Assembly: GCF_014192225.1 (NCBI RefSeq)
Contig: NZ_JACHXS010000012.1
Span: forward strand, 186,001 to 250,000
DNA from: Pseudoduganella umbonata
GTDB lineage: Bacteria > Pseudomonadota > Gammaproteobacteria > Burkholderiales > Burkholderiaceae_D
Reading direction: 5' to 3'
DNA length: 64,000 bases
Below the pieces are notes generated by a model. The model saw only the letters and a program-made list of their open reading frames with translations. It did not search any database and was not told the DNA's origin. The translations under genes and the position numbers were made by a program. Positions 10,180 through 19,272 of the stretch are shown in pieces (position 1 is the first letter of the stretch; each line of letters starts with the position of its first letter).

Positions 10180-10944
10180 TCAGCCGGCCATCGCCGCCTT
10201 CAGCGCGGCCAGGTAGCTGCCGCTGACGGGCACCGCGCCGCCGCAGCGCAGCGACAGCCGGTGGCTGCCCTCGCCGCCGGTGGCCAGGCTGGCGATCTGG
10301 TCGCGCCGCACGATCGCGCCGCGATGCACGCGCAGGAAGCGCGCCGGGTCGAGCAGGGCCTCGAGGCGGTTGAGCGTGATCCGGTGCAGCACCGTGCGCG
10401 CCGGCAGGTGCAGTTCCACGTAGTTGCCGGCTGCCTCCATCCACAGGATCTCATCGACAACGACCTGCTCGATGCGGCCCACCGAGCGCACGCCGATGCG
10501 CTCGGGGTAGGGCGAAGCATCCGCCCGGGCGTAGTCGCGCAGCGCCGCGCCGTAGGCTTCGCGCTGGCGCTGGCGCAGCATCGCCGCGGCACGCTCCACG
10601 GCCTGGGCCAGCCGCGCATCGTCGAGCGGCTTCAGCAGGTAGTCGAGCGCATGCACCTCGAACGCATCGACCGCGTGCGCGCTGTACGCGGTGACGAAGA
10701 CGATCAGCGGCGGCTCGCGCAGCCGCGCCAGTTCGCGCGCCAGCACCAGGCCCGTTTCGCCGGGCATCTGCACGTCGAGGAACACCACGTCGATGTCGTG
10801 GCGGGCCAGGCTGGCGCGGGCCGCCGCGGTGCCGTCGCATTCGTCCGCCAGTTCCCAGCCCCCATGGTCGGCCAGCGCCAGGCGCAGGTTGATGCGGCCC
10901 GGTTCTTCGTCGTCGACGATCAGGTAGCGGATCGGCATGGTCAT
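10180..10944 (-). CDS. LytTR-type response regulator
   Basis: A 254-residue response regulator. The receiver domain (about 1-120) has the acidic pocket VDDEE, the phospho-acceptor in VVFLDVQMPG, the conserved Thr in FVTAYS and Lys in YLLKPLDD. A LytTR DNA-binding domain occupies the C-terminal 110 residues (EILWMEAAGNYVELHL, FLRVHRGAIVRRDQI). It belongs to the AlgR/LytR group that binds direct repeats upstream of target promoters. The start at 10944 (MTMPIRYLIVDDEE) lies five bases after the kinase stop; the second ATG two codons on is equally possible. It forms a two-component system with the LytS-type kinase upstream. The signal and targets are unknown. Confidence 0.93.
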   Translation of the reverse strand: MTMPIRYLIVDDEEPGRINLRLALADHGGWELADECDGTAAARASLARHDIDVVFLDVQMPGETGLVLARELARLREPPLIVFVTAYSAHAVDAFEVHALDYLLKPLDDARLAQAVERAAAMLRQRQREAYGAALRDYARADASPYPERIGVRSVGRIEQVVVDEILWMEAAGNYVELHLPARTVLHRITLNRLEALLDPARFLRVHRGAIVRRDQIASLATGGEGSHRLSLRCGGAVPVSGSYLAALKAAMAG

Positions 10945-10949
10945 GCCGC

Positions 10950-12092
10950 TCAATCCCGCGCCGCGACCGGCAGGCGTACTTCGGCCACGAAGCGCTCGCC
11001 GCGCACGCCGGCGCGCAACGATGCGCCGGGCGTCTGCCGCCGCAGGCGGTCGCGCGTATTGGCCAGCCCGAGGCCGGCTCCGGGATTGGGCGAGGCGCCG
11101 GCGCTGACCGGGTTGGTGACGGTGACGACCATCTCGCCGCCGTCGCGCGCGAACGACAGCGTGATGTCGCCGGGGCCGTCGTGGCAATCGAGATCGTGGC
11201 GCAGCGCGTTCTCGATCAGCGGCTGCAGCGACAGCGGCGCGCAGTCGACGTCGTGCAGCAGCGCGTCGTCGGCGCCTTCGATCGCGATGCGCAGGCGCGC
11301 TCCGTAGCGCAGCCGCTGCAGGTCCAGGTAATCGCGCACGAACTGCAGTTCCGCCGCCAGCGTCGCCGTCTGGTCCGTGCTGGCCGCCAGCGCATAGCGC
11401 AGCAGCGCGCTGAGGCGGCCGATGCCGGCCAGCGCCACCGGCTTGTCGCCGGCGCGCACCAGCGCGCTGATGGCGTTCAGCGCGTTGAACAGGAAGTGCG
11501 GCTCGAGCTGCGCGCGCAGGGCCAGCATGCGCTGCTCTTCCAGCTGCAGGCGCAGGTTCAGCATGTCGTTCTGCGCGCGCTGCCAGGCCAGTTCGCGGTC
11601 CTTTGCCTGCCGCCAGTAATGGATCGCCAGGATCGCGGCAAACGTGGCGGTGGTGGTGAACCAGCCCACCAGCAGCATCTTCATCAGCAGGCGGCGCACG
11701 TCGGCGAAGCTGGCGATGTCGAGGTAGTCGCGCAGCCAGGCGATGTAGAGCCACTGTGCGGGCTGGAACAGCAATACCAGGCCGACGAACAGCAGCACCA
11801 CGCTGCGCGGCCGCGCCACCAGCACGGGCCAGCGGCCCAGCGCCGTGACCAGCACCGAGGAAAGCACCATCAGCGGAATCGCATATTCGACGAACCACGT
11901 GGCCAGCAGCACCGGGTAGTGGCTCGCCACGCCGGTACGCAGGTTGTCGCTGTAGGTCTGCAGCGCGCCTAGCGCGCTGATCGCCGTCCAGACCAGCGCG
12001 GCGAGGATCACGGTCCTGGCGGGGGGCAGGGCAGGGGAGCGGGAAGGGGAGCAGGAAGGGGCGGGCGTAGTCATCGGCGAAAACGTAGTCAT
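10950..12092 (-). CDS. LytS-type sensor histidine kinase
   Basis: A 380-residue inner-membrane kinase. Four hydrophobic segments lie in the first 170 residues, followed by a coiled stretch (QNDMLNLRLQLEEQRMLALR) and the His_kinase motif QLEPHFLFNALNAISAL with the phospho-accepting His. The HATPase region then has PLIENALRH and GAGLGLANTRDRL. It is the partner of the LytTR regulator just downstream. Two starts are available: ATG at 12092 and ATG at 12074. They arise from an 18-base duplication of GCCGATGACTACG, so the protein begins MTTFSPMTTPAP or MTTPAP. The first is annotated; neither has a strong ribosome site. Confidence 0.92.
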   Translation of the reverse strand: MTTFSPMTTPAPSCSPSRSPALPPARTVILAALVWTAISALGALQTYSDNLRTGVASHYPVLLATWFVEYAIPLMVLSSVLVTALGRWPVLVARPRSVVLLFVGLVLLFQPAQWLYIAWLRDYLDIASFADVRRLLMKMLLVGWFTTTATFAAILAIHYWRQAKDRELAWQRAQNDMLNLRLQLEEQRMLALRAQLEPHFLFNALNAISALVRAGDKPVALAGIGRLSALLRYALAASTDQTATLAAELQFVRDYLDLQRLRYGARLRIAIEGADDALLHDVDCAPLSLQPLIENALRHDLDCHDGPGDITLSFARDGGEMVVTVTNPVSAGASPNPGAGLGLANTRDRLRRQTPGASLRAGVRGERFVAEVRLPVAARD

Positions 12093-12226
12093 CGGCCAAA
12101 AGTATACCAGCGGGTTGGCTGGCCTCCGGCGATGGCCGTCCCCGGGAAGCGGCATTCCATCCCTTCGCGATCGGCGGCTGGCGTGGCACGCGGCACAATC
12201 GCCTGACCAACTTCCGGAGGACCGTT

Positions 12227-13138
12227 TTGAAATCGTTGATTATCCTGTTCTTCCTTGGCTGCTTCGCCACCGCCACCGCCGCCGCCGCCGCCGCCGAGGT
12301 TGCGGCGCCGGTACCCGGCTACGTCCTCGATAACACCGAAGTGCGCGAGATCCATGCCGCCTCGCTGAAACGCGACTACCAGCTGTACGTGGCGCTGCCC
12401 GACTCGTACCGCGCATCGGAGCGCCGCTATCCGGTGGTTTTCGTCGTCGATGCCGGCTACGCGTTTCCGGTCGCCCGCGGCATCGCGTCGCGGCTCCACA
12501 GGCACGCGGGCATGGAGGAGGCGATCGTCGTCGGGCTGTCGTATGCCAAGGGCGACGAAGGTGTCTACAGCCGCCGCCGCGACTACACGCCGAGCGTGCC
12601 GCGCAACGGCGGCTATCGCTCCGACATGCCGGGCCGGCCCGCGGCCTTCGGCGAGGCCGACGCCTACGGCCGTTTCATCGCCACCGAAGTCTTCCCGCAT
12701 GTCGCCGCGCACTACCGCGCCGACATGCGGCGCAAGATCTTCGTCGGCCATTCGTATGGAAGCCTGCTCGGCCTGCAGGTGCTGCTGACGCGGCCGAACA
12801 CGTTCGAGCACTACATCCTCGGCAGCCCGTCGCTGTGGTTCGACCGTGGCGTGATGTTCGACCGCGAAAAGGCTTACGCAGCGGCGCACGGCGACATGCC
12901 GGCCTCGGTCTTCTTCGGCATCGGCAGCCGCGAAACGCTGGCGCCGGGCAAGCAGCGCTCGCGCGCCGAGGAAGACGCCGACATGGTCGCCGACCTGCGC
13001 GACTTCCACGGCGCACTGGCCGCCCACCGCTACCGCGGCCTTGCCACCACGCTGAAAGTGTTCGCCGACGAAGACCACGCCAGCGTGTTTCCACTCGTCC
13101 TCACGCACGGCCTGCGCGCATACCTGAAGCAGAAGTAA
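12227..13138 (+). CDS. Secreted alpha/beta hydrolase (esterase D/IroE-like)
   Basis: A 303-residue predicted periplasmic hydrolase. An N-terminal signal sequence (MKSLIILFFLGCFATATA) runs into an alanine tract. The nucleophile elbow is GHSYGS, and the C-terminal DEDHAS supplies the catalytic His. The family includes IroE/BesA-type esterases and the esterase D superfamily, which cleave ester bonds in siderophores or small acyl esters; which applies here cannot be told. The start is TTG at 12227, supported by GGAGGACC just upstream and the signal peptide. The Ala tract is coded by a (GCC)n run around 12266-12297 that could vary in length without a frameshift. A perfect 27-bp palindrome follows the gene. 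Confidence 0.88.
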   Translation: MKSLIILFFLGCFATATAAAAAAEVAAPVPGYVLDNTEVREIHAASLKRDYQLYVALPDSYRASERRYPVVFVVDAGYAFPVARGIASRLHRHAGMEEAIVVGLSYAKGDEGVYSRRRDYTPSVPRNGGYRSDMPGRPAAFGEADAYGRFIATEVFPHVAAHYRADMRRKIFVGHSYGSLLGLQVLLTRPNTFEHYILGSPSLWFDRGVMFDREKAYAAAHGDMPASVFFGIGSRETLAPGKQRSRAEEDADMVADLRDFHGALAAHRYRGLATTLKVFADEDHASVFPLVLTHGLRAYLKQK

Positions 13139-13153
13139 TACATTCCCGCAGTG

Positions 13154-13210
13154 TTGTAAAAAATTCGGGGACAGTCCCCCCTGGGGGGACTGTCCCCGAA
13201 TTTTTTACAA
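13154..13210. repeat. Perfect 27-bp-arm palindrome, GGGGACTGTCCCC family
   Basis: Left arm 13154-13180 and right arm 13184-13210 are exact reverse complements separated by CTG. Each arm contains TTGTAAAAAATTCG joined to GGGACAGTCCCC. Related but diverged copies occur at 19308-19430, 49201-49266 and 49341-49395. The element lies 16 bases after the esterase stop and could fold into a very stable RNA hairpin with a T-rich right arm, so it may also terminate transcription. Confidence 0.95.
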
Positions 13211-13232
13211 CAGTCGCGGATGTGGTGCTCGG

Positions 13233-13266
13233 AAAAAAGCCCCGCCGGCTTGCGCGGGCGGGGCTT
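13233..13266 (-). terminator. Rho-independent terminator of phoH
   Basis: On the minus strand a GC-rich stem, GCCCCGCC paired with GGCGGGGC, is followed by TTTTTT. It lies 17 bases after the phoH stop codon. Confidence 0.85.
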
Positions 13267-13283
13267 CGGGCGGAGCAGGGTGC

Positions 13284-15170
13284 TTACAGCACGTCGCTCG
13301 CGTGGTCTGCGAGGCGCGAGCGTTCGCCGCGCGCCAGCGTGACGTGGCCGCTGTGGGCCCAGCCCTTGAAGCGGTCGACTACGTAGGTCAGGCCGCTCGA
13401 GCCTTCCGTCAGGTACGGCGTGTCGATCTGCGCGATGTTGCCGAGGCAGAGGATCTTCGTGCCCGGGCCGGCGCGCGTGACCAGCGTCTTGATCTGCTTC
13501 GGCGTCAGGTTCTGCGCCTCGTCGATGATCAGGAACTTGTTGACGAACGTGCGGCCGCGCATGAAGTTCAGCGATTTGATCTTGATGCGCGAACGGATCA
13601 GGTCCTGCGTGGCCGCGCGGCCCCATTCGCCGGCGTCGTTGTCGGACTTGTTCAGCACTTCGAGGTTGTCGTCGAACGCGCCCATCCACGGGCCCATCTT
13701 CTCTTCCTCGGTGCCCGGCAGGAAGCCGATGTCCTCGCCCACCGGCACGGTGACGCGGGTCACGATGATCTCGTTGTACAGCTTCGTTTCCAGCACCTGG
13801 GCCAGGCCGGAGGCCAGCGCCAGCAGCGTCTTGCCGGTGCCCGCCTGGCCCAGCAGGGTGACGAAGTCGCATTCCGGATCCATCAGCAGGTTCAACGCGA
13901 AGTTCTGCTCGCGGTTGCGCGCGGTCACGCCCCACACGTTGTTCTTGTTGTGCGAGTAGTCGCGCAGCACGCGGATCACGGCCGTCTTGCCGTTCAACTG
14001 CTTCACCTGGCCATAGAACGACGCTTCGCCGTTGTTCGGTTCCAGGTACACGAACTGGTTCACCAGCAGCGATGGCACGAACGGCCCGGTGACCCGGTAG
14101 AACGTGGTGCTGTAGCCGTTCTTGTTTTCCTGCCACGACTCCATGTCCTTGCCGTGCTTGTTCCAGAAGTCGTCCGGCAGTTGCACGATGCCGGAGTACA
14201 GCAGGTCCGTGTCTTCCAGCACGTGGTCGTTGAAGTAGTCCTCGGCGGGCAGGCCCAGCGCACGCGCCTTGATGCGCATGTTGATGTCCTTCGACACCAG
14301 TACCACGGCGCGCCCTTCCTGGTCGGCTTCCAGCGAACGGACGACGGCCAGGATCTGGTTGTCCGCCTTCCCTTGCGGCAGGCCTTCCGGCAGGTCGGCG
14401 ATCTGCAGCTTGGTCTGGAAGAACAGGCGGCCCTTGGCATCCTTGTTGCCCAGCTTGGACAGGGGGATGCCCTGTTCGATCGCGTCGTCATCCGTGTTGG
14501 CGACCAGCGCATCGAGGGTGCGCGACACCTGGCGCGCATTGCGCGCGACTTCGGACATGCCCTTCTTGTGGTTGTCCAGTTCTTCCAGCGTCATCATCGG
14601 CAGGTATACATCGTGTTCCTCGAAACGGAACAGCGATGTCGGGTCGTGCATCAGCACGTTCGTGTCGAGCACGAACAGCTTGGTGCCGCCCATCTGGTCG
14701 GCATGGCGGCTGGTCGACGACTTGATCGTCACCTCGACCGGCTTGTGCTTGGCCGGATGCGGTGCCTCGGCCTTGATCGGCGTGACCTTCGAACGCGGCG
14801 CCTTGGCCGTTGCCGGCTCGGCTTCGACAGCTTCGGGAGCGGCATCGGCCGGCGCCGCAGTCGCGGGCGCGGTAGGGGCCGGGTAAGCGACCTTGGCCGG
14901 TGCGGGAGCGGTCGCCGCAGGCGCTTCGGCCACGGTCTTCGCGGCGCTCTTGCGCGCGGTCTTCTTCGCCGGCGGCGCCGGCGGCAGCGCCTCGGCCAGC
15001 ACGGTAGGGGTCAAGACATCGAGGACCTCGGCGGTCTTGTTGCGTGCCGATTTTTTCTTCGGTACTTCGTCATGTTCGGGGAACGGTACCGGGTTGGCGC
15101 CGCTCGCCTTCGGGTAATCTTTTGCCAGCAGCAGGGTAGCCGGCTTGGTAGGCAATTTTGGCAATGGCAT
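13284..15170 (-). CDS. PhoH family protein with N-terminal PIN domain
   Basis: A 628-residue protein. The first 150 residues are Ala/Pro/Lys-rich and probably disordered. A PIN ribonuclease domain follows (KLFVLDTNVLMHDPTSLF through the RNARQVSRTLDAL region), then a PhoH ATPase domain with Walker A GQAGTGKTLLALA and Walker B FLIIDEAQN. PIN-PhoH proteins are RNA helicase/ribonuclease-like enzymes of uncertain physiological role, sometimes phosphate-starvation linked. The body is close to the usual 460-560 residues; the long low-complexity N-terminus is the unusual part. It has its own terminator downstream, and no obvious operon partner. Confidence 0.93.
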   Translation of the reverse strand: MPLPKLPTKPATLLLAKDYPKASGANPVPFPEHDEVPKKKSARNKTAEVLDVLTPTVLAEALPPAPPAKKTARKSAAKTVAEAPAATAPAPAKVAYPAPTAPATAAPADAAPEAVEAEPATAKAPRSKVTPIKAEAPHPAKHKPVEVTIKSSTSRHADQMGGTKLFVLDTNVLMHDPTSLFRFEEHDVYLPMMTLEELDNHKKGMSEVARNARQVSRTLDALVANTDDDAIEQGIPLSKLGNKDAKGRLFFQTKLQIADLPEGLPQGKADNQILAVVRSLEADQEGRAVVLVSKDINMRIKARALGLPAEDYFNDHVLEDTDLLYSGIVQLPDDFWNKHGKDMESWQENKNGYSTTFYRVTGPFVPSLLVNQFVYLEPNNGEASFYGQVKQLNGKTAVIRVLRDYSHNKNNVWGVTARNREQNFALNLLMDPECDFVTLLGQAGTGKTLLALASGLAQVLETKLYNEIIVTRVTVPVGEDIGFLPGTEEEKMGPWMGAFDDNLEVLNKSDNDAGEWGRAATQDLIRSRIKIKSLNFMRGRTFVNKFLIIDEAQNLTPKQIKTLVTRAGPGTKILCLGNIAQIDTPYLTEGSSGLTYVVDRFKGWAHSGHVTLARGERSRLADHASDVL

Positions 15171-15407
15171 CAGGATCTCGTCTTAAAAAAGTCCCGCGTG
15201 GCCGGCATGGGCCACGGTGACAGGTCGGTAGGGAATGCAGTGGATGCCAAGAGGGCAGCAGAATGCCCGGGTAGCGAAACTACGGGAGGTGTGACAGTGA
15301 GGAGAGGAGAACGCTGTTGACTCAAAATCTGACTGCACGAAGATGTGCACGAACATCGGTTAAGGATAACCGGAACAGTGGCGGCGGGCTCGGTCGCAAA
15401 CTTGATA

Positions 15408-15944
15408 TCAGCCCCGGCGCGCTACAAATTCCAGCACTTCATCGACGTGACCGGGAACCTTCACGCCACGCCATTCTTTCACCAACCTGCCTTGGGCGTC
15501 AATGACAAACGTACTGCGCTCGACCCCCCGTACTTCCTTGCCGTACATCTTCTTCTGCTTCATCACGCCGAACGCCTGGCACATCGCCTCGTCGGGATCG
15601 GAAATCAGTTCGAACGGCAGTCCGAGCTTGGCCTTGAAGCTTTCGTGCGAGCGCAGCGAATCGCGGCTGATGCCGTAGATTTCCACTCCGGCGGCCTTGA
15701 ACTGCTCGTGCAGGTCGCGGAAGGCCATGTTCTCCGTGGTGCAGCCGGGCGTATTGTCCTTCGGGTAGAAGAACAGCACGGTGGCCTGGGCCGGACGCCC
15801 GGCCAGCGTGAACGTCTGGCCGCTCGTCATCGCGGCGCTGAAGTCAGGCAGCGAAGCATCGGGCGTTGATGCGCCGGGCACGGATGCGTTGGGCACGGAT
15901 GCGTTGGGCAGGGGGGCGTCGGTTTGATCGGGGCTATCGGCCAC
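15408..15944 (-). CDS. Peroxiredoxin, Bcp/PrxQ type
   Basis: A 178-residue thiol peroxidase that reduces hydrogen peroxide and alkyl hydroperoxides. The peroxidatic Cys lies in PKDNTPGCTTENM; later conserved parts are YGISRDS, LISDPD and ERSTFVID. The family is usually about 155 residues; the extra N-terminus is a run of P-x-A-S-x pentapeptides (PNASVPNASVPGASTPDAS) coded by near-identical 15-base repeats. GTG at 15944 is taken as the start because AGGAG lies 7 bases before it; another in-frame GTG at 15974 would add ten residues but has no clear ribosome site. No signal peptide is seen, so it is probably cytoplasmic. Confidence 0.92.
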   Translation of the reverse strand: MADSPDQTDAPLPNASVPNASVPGASTPDASLPDFSAAMTSGQTFTLAGRPAQATVLFFYPKDNTPGCTTENMAFRDLHEQFKAAGVEIYGISRDSLRSHESFKAKLGLPFELISDPDEAMCQAFGVMKQKKMYGKEVRGVERSTFVIDAQGRLVKEWRGVKVPGHVDEVLEFVARRG

Positions 15945-16041
15945 GCTGTTTCTCCTGGAAGGAATGGTGTGCACCGGCGGCCGGAAAGCGCCAGGCGATG
16001 CAGCTTTGATATGGCGGCGCCATGCGGTAAATCAAGGCCGC

Positions 16042-16428
16042 TCAACTACCGGTATTTTTTTCGATGATGAGCGCAAGCAGCGCCTTGCGCCCTTCACCCA
16101 TCAGGATGTTGTAGGTGCGGCAGGCAGCGTTGGTGTCCATGCACTCGACGCCGATCTGTTTCGACGTCAGCGGTGCGGACAGGCGCGGGTGTACGAAGCG
16201 CTGGCGCTCGCCGGTGCCGAGGATTACGACATCCGGCGCCTCGGCCAGCAACTGCTCGAAATGCGCCACGGTCAGGTCGGCAAAGCTGGCCACCGGCCAT
16301 GGCTGCGGGGCCTTTTCGGGCAGCACGAGCAGGCTGTGGTCGTACGGCTGGGCGTTGATCTCGACGCCGCCGGCGAAATAGCCGGTGACGGTCTGGTATT
16401 GCTGGGTATTGCTGGAATGAAGCTTCAT
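16042..16428 (-). CDS. Mth938-like domain protein (DUF498/NDUFAF3 family)
   Basis: A 128-residue protein of the Mth938/DUF498 family, related to the mitochondrial complex I assembly factor NDUFAF3. Family features are PDVVILGTGERQRFVHP, IGVECMDTNAACRTYNIL and the C-terminal GEGRKALLALII. The bacterial function is not established. The start at 16428 (MKLHSSNTQQ) was preferred to one 21 codons upstream because family members begin near here and GGCGAGA lies just before it. It is transcribed away from alaA and lies about 100 bases downstream of the peroxiredoxin start on the same strand. Confidence 0.88.
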   Translation of the reverse strand: MKLHSSNTQQYQTVTGYFAGGVEINAQPYDHSLLVLPEKAPQPWPVASFADLTVAHFEQLLAEAPDVVILGTGERQRFVHPRLSAPLTSKQIGVECMDTNAACRTYNILMGEGRKALLALIIEKNTGS

Positions 16429-16614
16429 GGTCTCGCCGCTTGATGGTCGATCTGGTTTCGCGAAAGAGACTCTATTGTAACGTTTTGCCATCCGAATCGG
16501 CCCCGTGCGGTTGCCTAATCGAACTTTATTCGGCAGAATGGGTCATTTTCGCAATGCAGCAATGGTATGCCGCAATGCGTGCAACCAATGCGTGCAGGAC
16601 TCGCACTTCCGGGG

Positions 16615-17850
16615 ATGATTTTGCGACCGATTCAGAAATCGAACAAGCTGGCAGAAGTCTGCTATGAGATCCGTGGCCCGGTGCCCGAAAAAGCCCGGCA
16701 GATGGAAGAAGAGGGCCACAAGATCACCAAGCTCAACATCGGCAACCTGGCCGTGTTCGGCTTCGATCCGCCCGACGAGATCGTGCAGGACATGAAGATC
16801 CAGCTGCCGAACGCGGCCGGCTATACGGATTCGAAAGGCATGTTCGCGCCACGCAAGGCGGTGGTGCACTACACGCAGGGCAAAAACATCGCCGGCGTGA
16901 CGATCGACGACGTCTACCTGGGCAACGGCGCCTCCGAGCTGATCGTGATGTCGATGAACGCGCTGCTCAACAACGGCGACGAAGTGCTGGTGCCGGCGCC
17001 GGATTATCCGCTGTGGACCGCCGCCGTCAGCCTGTCCGGCGGCCGTCCGGTGCATTACATCTGCGACGAGCAGCAGGACTGGTTCCCGGACATCGACGAC
17101 ATCCGCAAGAAGATCACGCCGAATACGCGCGCGATCGTCGTCATCAACCCGAACAATCCCACCGGCGCGCTGTACCCGGACGAGGTGCTGCTGCAGATCA
17201 TCGAGCTGGCGCGCCAGCACCAGCTGATCATCTACGCCGACGAGATCTACGACAAGGTGCTGTACGACGGCGTGACGCACACGTCGATCGCCTCGCTGTG
17301 CGAGGACGTGCTGTGCGTGACCTTCAACGGCCTGTCGAAAAACTACCGCGCCTGCGGCTACCGGGCCGGCTGGATGGTCGTCTCCGGCGAAAAGAGACAT
17401 GCCAAGGACTACATCGAGGGGCTGAACATGCTCGCCTCGATGCGCCTGTGCGCCAACGCACCGGGCCAGTTTGCGATCCAGACTGCGCTCGGCGGCTACC
17501 AGAGCATTCAGGACCTGGTCGGCCCCGGCGGGCGCCTGCTCAAGCAGCGCGACCTCGCCTACCGTTTGCTGACGGAGATTCCCGGCGTCAGCGTGGTGAA
17601 ACCGAAGGCGGCGCTGTACATGTTCCCCCGCCTCGATCCGAAGATCTACCCGATCGCGGACGACCAGCAGTTCGCCTACGACCTGCTGGCCGAGACCAAA
17701 GTGCTGATCGTCCAGGGCACCGGCTTCAACTGGATCGCGCCGGACCACTTCCGCGTCGTCTTCCTGCCCAACACGGACGACATGACGGAAGCGTTCGGGC
17801 GCATTGCCCGCTTCCTCGAAGGCTATCGCCGCAAGCATGGGCATGGCTGA
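16615..17850 (+). CDS. alaA: Pyridoxal-phosphate aminotransferase, AlaA type
   Basis: A 411-residue class I aminotransferase. Key parts are GNGASELIVMSMNALL, the NPNNPTGALY substrate-binding segment, YADEIYDK, and the PLP lysine in NGLSKNYRACGYRAGW. The similarity is to AlaA (formerly YfbQ), which makes alanine from pyruvate and glutamate. Start ATG 16615 gives MILRPIQKSNKLAEV, the usual AlaA beginning; an in-frame ATG 16 codons upstream (16567) has no family similarity. In Betaproteobacteria alaA usually precedes hom, as here (77 bases apart, probably one operon). Confidence 0.93.
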   Translation: MILRPIQKSNKLAEVCYEIRGPVPEKARQMEEEGHKITKLNIGNLAVFGFDPPDEIVQDMKIQLPNAAGYTDSKGMFAPRKAVVHYTQGKNIAGVTIDDVYLGNGASELIVMSMNALLNNGDEVLVPAPDYPLWTAAVSLSGGRPVHYICDEQQDWFPDIDDIRKKITPNTRAIVVINPNNPTGALYPDEVLLQIIELARQHQLIIYADEIYDKVLYDGVTHTSIASLCEDVLCVTFNGLSKNYRACGYRAGWMVVSGEKRHAKDYIEGLNMLASMRLCANAPGQFAIQTALGGYQSIQDLVGPGGRLLKQRDLAYRLLTEIPGVSVVKPKAALYMFPRLDPKIYPIADDQQFAYDLLAETKVLIVQGTGFNWIAPDHFRVVFLPNTDDMTEAFGRIARFLEGYRRKHGHG

Positions 17851-17927
17851 GCGAGATGACTGACGACATCGGCTGACCGATCAACCCGGCGCGCGGCGAA
17901 CCGCGCGCCCGCAATGAAATGTAGAAC

Positions 17928-19250
17928 ATGAACTCGATCAAAGTAGGTTTGCTGGGCGTGGGCAATGTCGGAGGCGGTACCTTCGACGTCCTGAAACGCA
18001 ACCAAAGCGAGATCCGCCGCCGCGCCGGCCGCGGCATTGAAGTGGTGGCCGTGTCGGCCCGTAACCTGGAGCGCGCGAAGGCCCGCACCAACGGCGAAGT
18101 GAGGGTGGTGGCCGATCCGTTCGAGATCGTCGACGATCCGTCGATCGACATCGTCGTCGAACTGATCGGCGGCTACGATACCGCCCGCGAGCTCGTCATG
18201 CGCGCGATCGCCAACGGCAAGCACGTCGTTACCGCCAACAAGGCGCTGCTGGCCGTGCATGGCAACGAGATCTTCAAGGCCGCCCAGGAAAAGGGCGTAA
18301 TGGTGGCGTTCGAAGCGGCCGTCGCCGGCGGCATCCCCATCATCAAGGCGCTGCGCGAAGGCCTGACGGCCAACCGCGTGCAATGGCTGGCAGGCATCAT
18401 CAACGGCACCACGAACTTCATCCTGTCCGAGATGCGCGAAAAGGGCCTGGACTTCGATACGGTGCTGAAGGAAGCGCAGGCGCTGGGCTACGCCGAAGCG
18501 GATCCCACGTTCGACATCGAAGGCGTGGACGCGGCGCACAAGGCCACCATCCTGTCGGCGATCGCGTTCGGCATCCCGGTGCAGTTCTCCAAGGCGCACG
18601 TGGAAGGCATCACCAAACTGGAAGCGGTCGACATCCGCTACGCCGAGCAGCTGGGCTACCGCATCAAGCTGCTGGGCATCGCCAAACGCGCCCGTGTCGA
18701 CGGCATCGAAGGCATCGAACTGCGCGTGCACCCCACGCTGATCCCGGCCAAGCGCCTGATCGCCAACGTGGAAGGCGCCATGAACGCCGTGCTGGTGCAG
18801 GGCGACGCCATCGGCGCCACGCTGTACTACGGCAAGGGTGCCGGCGCCGAACCGACCGCATCGGCCGTGATCGCCGACCTGGTCGACATCACCCGCCTGG
18901 CCACCGCCGACCCGGAACACCGCGTGCCGCACCTGGCCTTCCAGCCCGACGAACTGGCCGACATCGCCATCCTGCCGATGGCCGAGATCACCACCAGCTA
19001 CTACCTGCGCATGCGCGTGGCCGACCAGCCGGGCGTGCTGGCCGACCTGACGCGCATCCTGGCCGACAGCGGCATCTCGATCGACGCGATGATGCAGAAG
19101 GAGCCGGGCGAAGGCGAAGTCCAGGCAGACATCATCATGCTGACGCACCAGACCCAGGAAAAGAAGGTGCTGGCCGCGATCGCCCGCATGGAAGGCCTGC
19201 CGACCGTGCTGGGCAACGTGACCAAGATCCGGCTGGAAAACCTGGCCTGA
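17928..19250 (+). CDS. hom: Homoserine dehydrogenase
   Basis: A 440-residue enzyme that reduces aspartate semialdehyde to homoserine with NAD(P)H, the branch point to threonine and methionine. The N-terminal Rossmann motif is GLLGVGNVGGGT; the catalytic domain contains GGIPIIKALREGL, NGTTNFIL, and ADPTFDIEGVDAAHK; a C-terminal ACT domain (SYYLRMRVADQPGVLADLTR) indicates allosteric feedback, usually by threonine. Length matches monofunctional bacterial enzymes. It follows alaA. thrC, normally next in this group of bacteria, is absent; a terminator and a palindromic repeat follow instead. Confidence 0.97.
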   Translation: MNSIKVGLLGVGNVGGGTFDVLKRNQSEIRRRAGRGIEVVAVSARNLERAKARTNGEVRVVADPFEIVDDPSIDIVVELIGGYDTARELVMRAIANGKHVVTANKALLAVHGNEIFKAAQEKGVMVAFEAAVAGGIPIIKALREGLTANRVQWLAGIINGTTNFILSEMREKGLDFDTVLKEAQALGYAEADPTFDIEGVDAAHKATILSAIAFGIPVQFSKAHVEGITKLEAVDIRYAEQLGYRIKLLGIAKRARVDGIEGIELRVHPTLIPAKRLIANVEGAMNAVLVQGDAIGATLYYGKGAGAEPTASAVIADLVDITRLATADPEHRVPHLAFQPDELADIAILPMAEITTSYYLRMRVADQPGVLADLTRILADSGISIDAMMQKEPGEGEVQADIIMLTHQTQEKKVLAAIARMEGLPTVLGNVTKIRLENLA

Positions 19251-19272
19251 CGGGGTTTCCATCGGCGTCACC

